Origin: Adiantum capillus-veneris
Lineage: Eukaryota > Streptophyta > Polypodiopsida > Polypodiales > Pteridaceae
Reading direction: 5' to 3'
NCBI GenBank assembly: GCA_014529385.2
Contig: CM043971.1
Coordinates: forward strand, 58,952,209 to 59,016,208
Length of the DNA: 64,000 nucleotides
Part shown: positions 60,763 to 64,000 of the stretch, piece after piece
Numbering within the stretch: the stretch's first letter is position 1
Layout of the letters: the number at the start of each line of letters is the position of its first letter
Notes under the pieces: model-generated
Database searches by the model: none
Seen by the model: only the letters and a program-made list of their open reading frames with translations
What the model was told of the DNA's origin: nothing
Translations under genes and position numbers: made by a program

Positions 60763-61623
60763 TTGAGGGAAAAGATTTTGACAGGCCACCGCGACATAGA
60801 TACCACCTTGAAGGATGTTGAGCGTTACTTTTATTGGCCAAGGCTCAAAAAGGATATGGACGAGTTTGTTCACAGTTGCTTAGTATGCAAAAGAAAAAGT
60901 TTGACAAGCATAAGGCACCAGGACTTCTACACCCTTTACCCATACCCGCCTGTCCTCCCCTCGGAAAGCATTGCTATGGATTTTATTTTTGATCTTCCAA
61001 AGACTCGAAGTAGGCATGATGGCATTTGGACAGTCATTGACAGATTTAGCAAGCAAGCCCGCTTCATTCCGGTAAAGAAGACAGTTAAGCCTGACCATTT
61101 GGTGAGACTCTTCATCTCAAAGATTTTTTCGGTTACATGGCATGCCCGAGTCCATAGTCTCGGACCGAGACCCCTGATTCACGAGTTTGTTTTGGGGGCA
61201 ATCTGGGAGAAAATTGGCACACGGTTGCAGTTCTTGTCCTCATTCCACCGACAGACAGACGGACAGTCTAAAATAGCAAATTTAGTGGTCTTGGATTTAT
61301 TGAAGTCTTGCACTTTGGATCAAAAGAATCAATGGAAAAAGTACTTGCCCTTGGTTGAATTTGCCTACAACAACACGGTTCATTCATCGACGGGGAAGGC
61401 ACCATTTGAAGTAATCGAGGGTGCTAAGAAGGTTCCTCCATTTCTAAGCACAAAGGACAAGATTTTTGAAGCGGATCAATATACGAGAGATTTGGAAATT
61501 GCTTTTGCCAAGGTTCACGAGGCTCTTGAGAAGTCTCAATCACGGCATAAGAAGTTTGAAAGACGAAATGACTGCAGCATTTCGGTCTTGAGATTCTATG
61601 GACATGATAGCAATAAGAATTAG
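60763..61623 (+). pseudogene. Integrase region of the outer Gypsy element (fossil)
   Basis: A 286-codon open stretch. It contains an H-x-C-x2-C end of the integrase zinc finger (FVHSCLVCKRKS), ESIAMDFIFDLPKTR with the first catalytic Asp region, and LSSFHRQTDGQSK, VEFAYNNTVHSSTGKAPFEV of the core and C-terminal side. Together with the reverse transcriptase upstream it fixes the Ty3/Gypsy order. Not intact. Confidence 0.85.
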
Positions 61624-61624
61624 T

Positions 61625-62461
61625 CAATCCGACATCAGTGAGGTCCGGTGTGGATTTAGATGCGATTGCTAAACACTTTGCCGAGAGATCATGGTTCTAG
61701 ATCTCGATGGATTTTATGTGATTTGATTTGAAGCTATGCATGATATGGATTTAATGTTGTCCAAGCTATGCATGATAAAGGTGACTATCTTATTCTTCTT
61801 GTTTGGACAAGCAGCAAAGTTGAGGTCACATATTGTCAAGTTTGGATCTTTGTACTTCTCTGGTTATTTGTAGCCTCTTCTTCGTAGATTTGTAGTAGTA
61901 TGCATTTTTCGATTTCGTATTTAGCTTACTTTAGGACTCAAGAATTTGTCCCTTTAGAAGTTGTTGTGTGAAGTTTGATTTCTAGGGTTAAGTTTTTGAG
62001 AAGTTTGGATTAAGTTTTTAAGATGTCTATCCTTTTTTGTTTAATGTTGAGTACTTGTTTTAAGTTTTAGCCAAGTAAGCCGCGTCGACTTATTTTGCGC
62101 ATGCCTTCTCTAAAAACATTTTTAAGTTAATAATGTTTTGTTTTCTCTCGTTTTCTTTCGTAGCAAATAAAGTGATTTAGTTTTTTTTTTTCCTTTTCTC
62201 TTCTTGTGTCCCTTGCTTTTATAGTTTTATGAGTGCTTTATTCCCTCTTATAATTCGTGAGTTCAGACTATTCTGAACTTATGAAGGTATATTTATGTGA
62301 TTTGATTTGAATGTGATGTGGATGTTCAATGACTGTCGTCTTTGTGCAAGTGCTGGATTTGTGTTGACTAGTGAATTGGTACTTGGAGTCAGTGTCTACT
62401 GATCTAGTTTGTGGCTTGTGTCTGATTTTGCAGGCGTGATCGAGGGCGATTACAATTCTTT
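61625..62461 (+). other. 3' non-coding part of the outer Gypsy element
   Basis: A T-rich stretch after integrase without a coding family. The end, GGGCGATTACAATTCT followed by the purine tract, is matched at 40568-40597 in the neighbouring Gypsy remnant. Confidence 0.6.
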
Positions 62462-62474
62462 CAAGAGGGGGGTA

Positions 62475-63005
62475 TGTCACAAAGTGATAAGTTATAACCA
62501 ACTCATGGTACCCCGTCCGAAGGGGACAAAGGGACAAAGGAAAAGTAATATGCGAAAGTATTGCCGACGTGGCAAAGCTGTACGGATTGCCTGCAAATTG
62601 TGTTGACAGCTGATGTGGCATACCGTACTGATTTTCGCAAAATCCACCGCATTTTGCGCTGGCTGCTGGCAGCGCTAGTTTTTTGGGACGAGATGCTTTT
62701 GAGTTTGAAGCTTTTCATGTACTGCTTTTGAGAAGGCCTTGGGCCTATGAATATGTACCTAGGGCCTGTCTTCCACTTAGATTGCTGACGAGCACTGAGC
62801 AGAGAGGGCCCGCGGAATTTGTACTTTGCTCAGTGTTAATATAAAAACTAATACCAAAAGGGGTGCCAGACTTTGGGGCCAATACCGCTGGGCACGGAAC
62901 TACGCAGGGTCGTGTCATCTCTTAGTTAAATTGTGATTTAAGTATAAAGCAATTCTCTCGTGTGTCGTGCTAGATTCCGGACTTGGGGTGTCCAACTCTG
63001 TTACA
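62475..63005 (+). repeat. 3' LTR of the Gypsy element
   Basis: Begins TGTCACAAAGTGATAAG and ends AACTCTGTTACA. It aligns with the 5' LTR except for an indel of about 40 bp near the start and scattered changes. It contains GGGGTGCCAGACTTTGGGGC near 62860. Confidence 0.9.
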
Positions 63006-64000
63006 GCTTCCAATGTTAGAAAAGCATCTTTTTGTCTCAAAGGGAATATGCTTTTGAAGTGATGGTTGACGGCGACCGGAGAAGACACCAAAGACTTTGG
63101 TGGGATGCAAATATGTTCCCTTCCCTATGGTTGACACCAACATATGAGGCTGATGTCTTTGATTGCCTGGAACCACCTTGGGTTCAAGAAGTAACAATAC
63201 CCTTCAGTTGTACAACCAAAAGTTTTTGGACGCTTTTCTACCAATGGCTTCTTTTCTAGTCCATTTTGATGAGCAAATGGAGACGTATTGCAACGGGTTA
63301 CCTCTTGAGTTGAAGAGGTATCACCCAAGGTAGGAAGCTTTTAAACATACAAGGATGCTGGCGCATGAACAGTATGGCTATCCCTTGCTTATAGGGGAGT
63401 GGACATTCGAGAATGAGGTTTGAGATGAGAAGTCGTCGGACAAGGGCAAGAAGAAAGAGAAGTGTATTGCAAAGAGAGAGCTTGGTCAGCAGACTACAGA
63501 CAACTTTTAGTCGAGTAGAAGTTGGGAAGTGGTACAAATAAGGCAAGTGTTACACGTGTGGGGAAAAGGAGGAAAGCATCTCATAAATATTCAAAGCTAC
63601 CAAGGAGAGGAAGGTTAAGAAAGCAAAGATAAATGCAAGACTTGTGTCATACCTTTCAGGGCTGCAGAGAGCCTAGTAGTCTACAAAGCTCTGCAAAGCA
63701 TGGGGCAAAATGAGGGAACATGGGACCTTGATTTTCTTTGACAACAACGTCAAGGCTAGCTTTATTTTGTCGGAGATTGCAACCAAGTTGAGAGAGAAGC
63801 CTGAGGAGATGTGACCACGGTAGGTGCACTTTGGTGGCATCGGGGCATGAGGTTAATCTGAGATCTTTGATTGGCAGACTCGGTTTGCATGTTGAAGGTT
63901 ATGTTGGACAGGAGGATTTTCACTTCATGCCTTGAAGTTCGAGTAACAAGGAAATGGGATGTGTTCTATGTTCGAGGATAAAGGAAACAGGATGTGTTCA
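63006..64000 (+). mobile_element. Gypsy gag and protease-like region, right part of the interrupted element (fossil)
   Basis: It continues the gag cut at 41247. FLVHFDEQMETYCNGLPLEL, then KHTRMLAHEQYGYPL is a Gypsy gag segment. A protease-like end GRLGLHVEGYVGQEDFHFMP near 63870 matches the equivalent part of the outer Gypsy element near 43380. It runs off the window. Fossil; broken several times. Confidence 0.65.

Larger units (their letters stand above)
41248..63005 (+). mobile_element. Ty3/Gypsy retroelement, nearly full structure but split by nested insertions (fossil)
   Basis: 5' LTR 41248-41819, primer site TGGTATCAGAGC (41821-41832), gag from 41885 to about 43330, protease region near 43370-43740, then a nested block (43774-59306). 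After it come reverse transcriptase (about 59400-59940, MPFGLTNAPATF and FFDDIIVFSKS), RNase H (about 60000-60560), integrase (about 60763-61620, HHCC zinc finger and YNNTVHSSTGKAPFEV), a long 3' untranslated part, polypurine tract CAAGAGGGGGGTA (62462-62474) and 3' LTR 62475-63005. GCTTC flanks both ends (41243-41247, 63006-63010). The gag-protease-RT-RNase H-IN order is Ty3/Gypsy. LTRs differ by well over 5 percent plus indels. Broken, roughly ten or more interruptions. Confidence 0.9.

Overview
This window looks like nuclear DNA of a land plant with a large, repeat-filled genome. A fern or other seed-free plant fits best, but that is an inference. The signs are GT-AG introns, pentatricopeptide (PPR) gene debris, a FAR1/MULE-type transposase, Ty3/Gypsy and Ty1/Copia elements primed by a tRNA-Met-type site, tRNA-derived SINEs, TTAGGGTTT motifs and many long dinucleotide tracts. 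There are no operons, rRNA genes or CRISPR arrays. Almost no intact gene is visible.

Left part (1-31 kb). The best gene-like locus is at 976-4869 (+): about nine exons encoding an AT-hook, an acidic nine-residue tandem repeat, a ParB-like module and a permuted (beta-class) DNA methyltransferase-like module. It carries several interruptions, so this copy is probably a pseudogene. At 5.1-8.4 kb lie about three copies of a 1.2-kb unit made of degenerate PPR coding sequence and a minisatellite. A Gypsy reverse-transcriptase relic (9.9-11.7 kb), a decayed FAR1/MULE transposase (12.0-14.5 kb, -) and a SINE (15.4-15.65 kb, -) follow. From 17 to 24 kb there are old LTR-element remnants. From 25 to 29 kb there are simple repeats and small tandem duplications. 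A possible two-exon gene fragment sits at 29.3-30.5 kb.

Middle part (31-41 kb). This holds a 0.33-kb inverted-repeat element, a Copia fragment, a minus-strand Gypsy-type LTR, a 0.53-kb hAT-like MITE with an 8-bp target duplication, a long imperfect hairpin built from LTR sequence, and a Gypsy gag relic carrying a complete 2.77-kb non-autonomous LTR element.

Right part (41-64 kb). This is a nest of insertions whose borders can mostly be read from target-site duplications. An old Gypsy gag (about 40.6-41.2 and 63.0-64.0 kb) was hit by a Gypsy element (41248-63005, duplication GCTTC). That element was hit by a short-internal LTR element now present as a tandem composite (43774-59306, duplication TACCT). 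The composite was in turn hit by a Copia derivative (45946-48102) and by another Gypsy element (50780-58094). The latter was finally hit by a 5'-truncated LINE (52664-54252, 16-bp duplication). All LTR elements here are fossils. The genes do not form a pathway; apart from the methyltransferase-like locus, the window records successive transposition.
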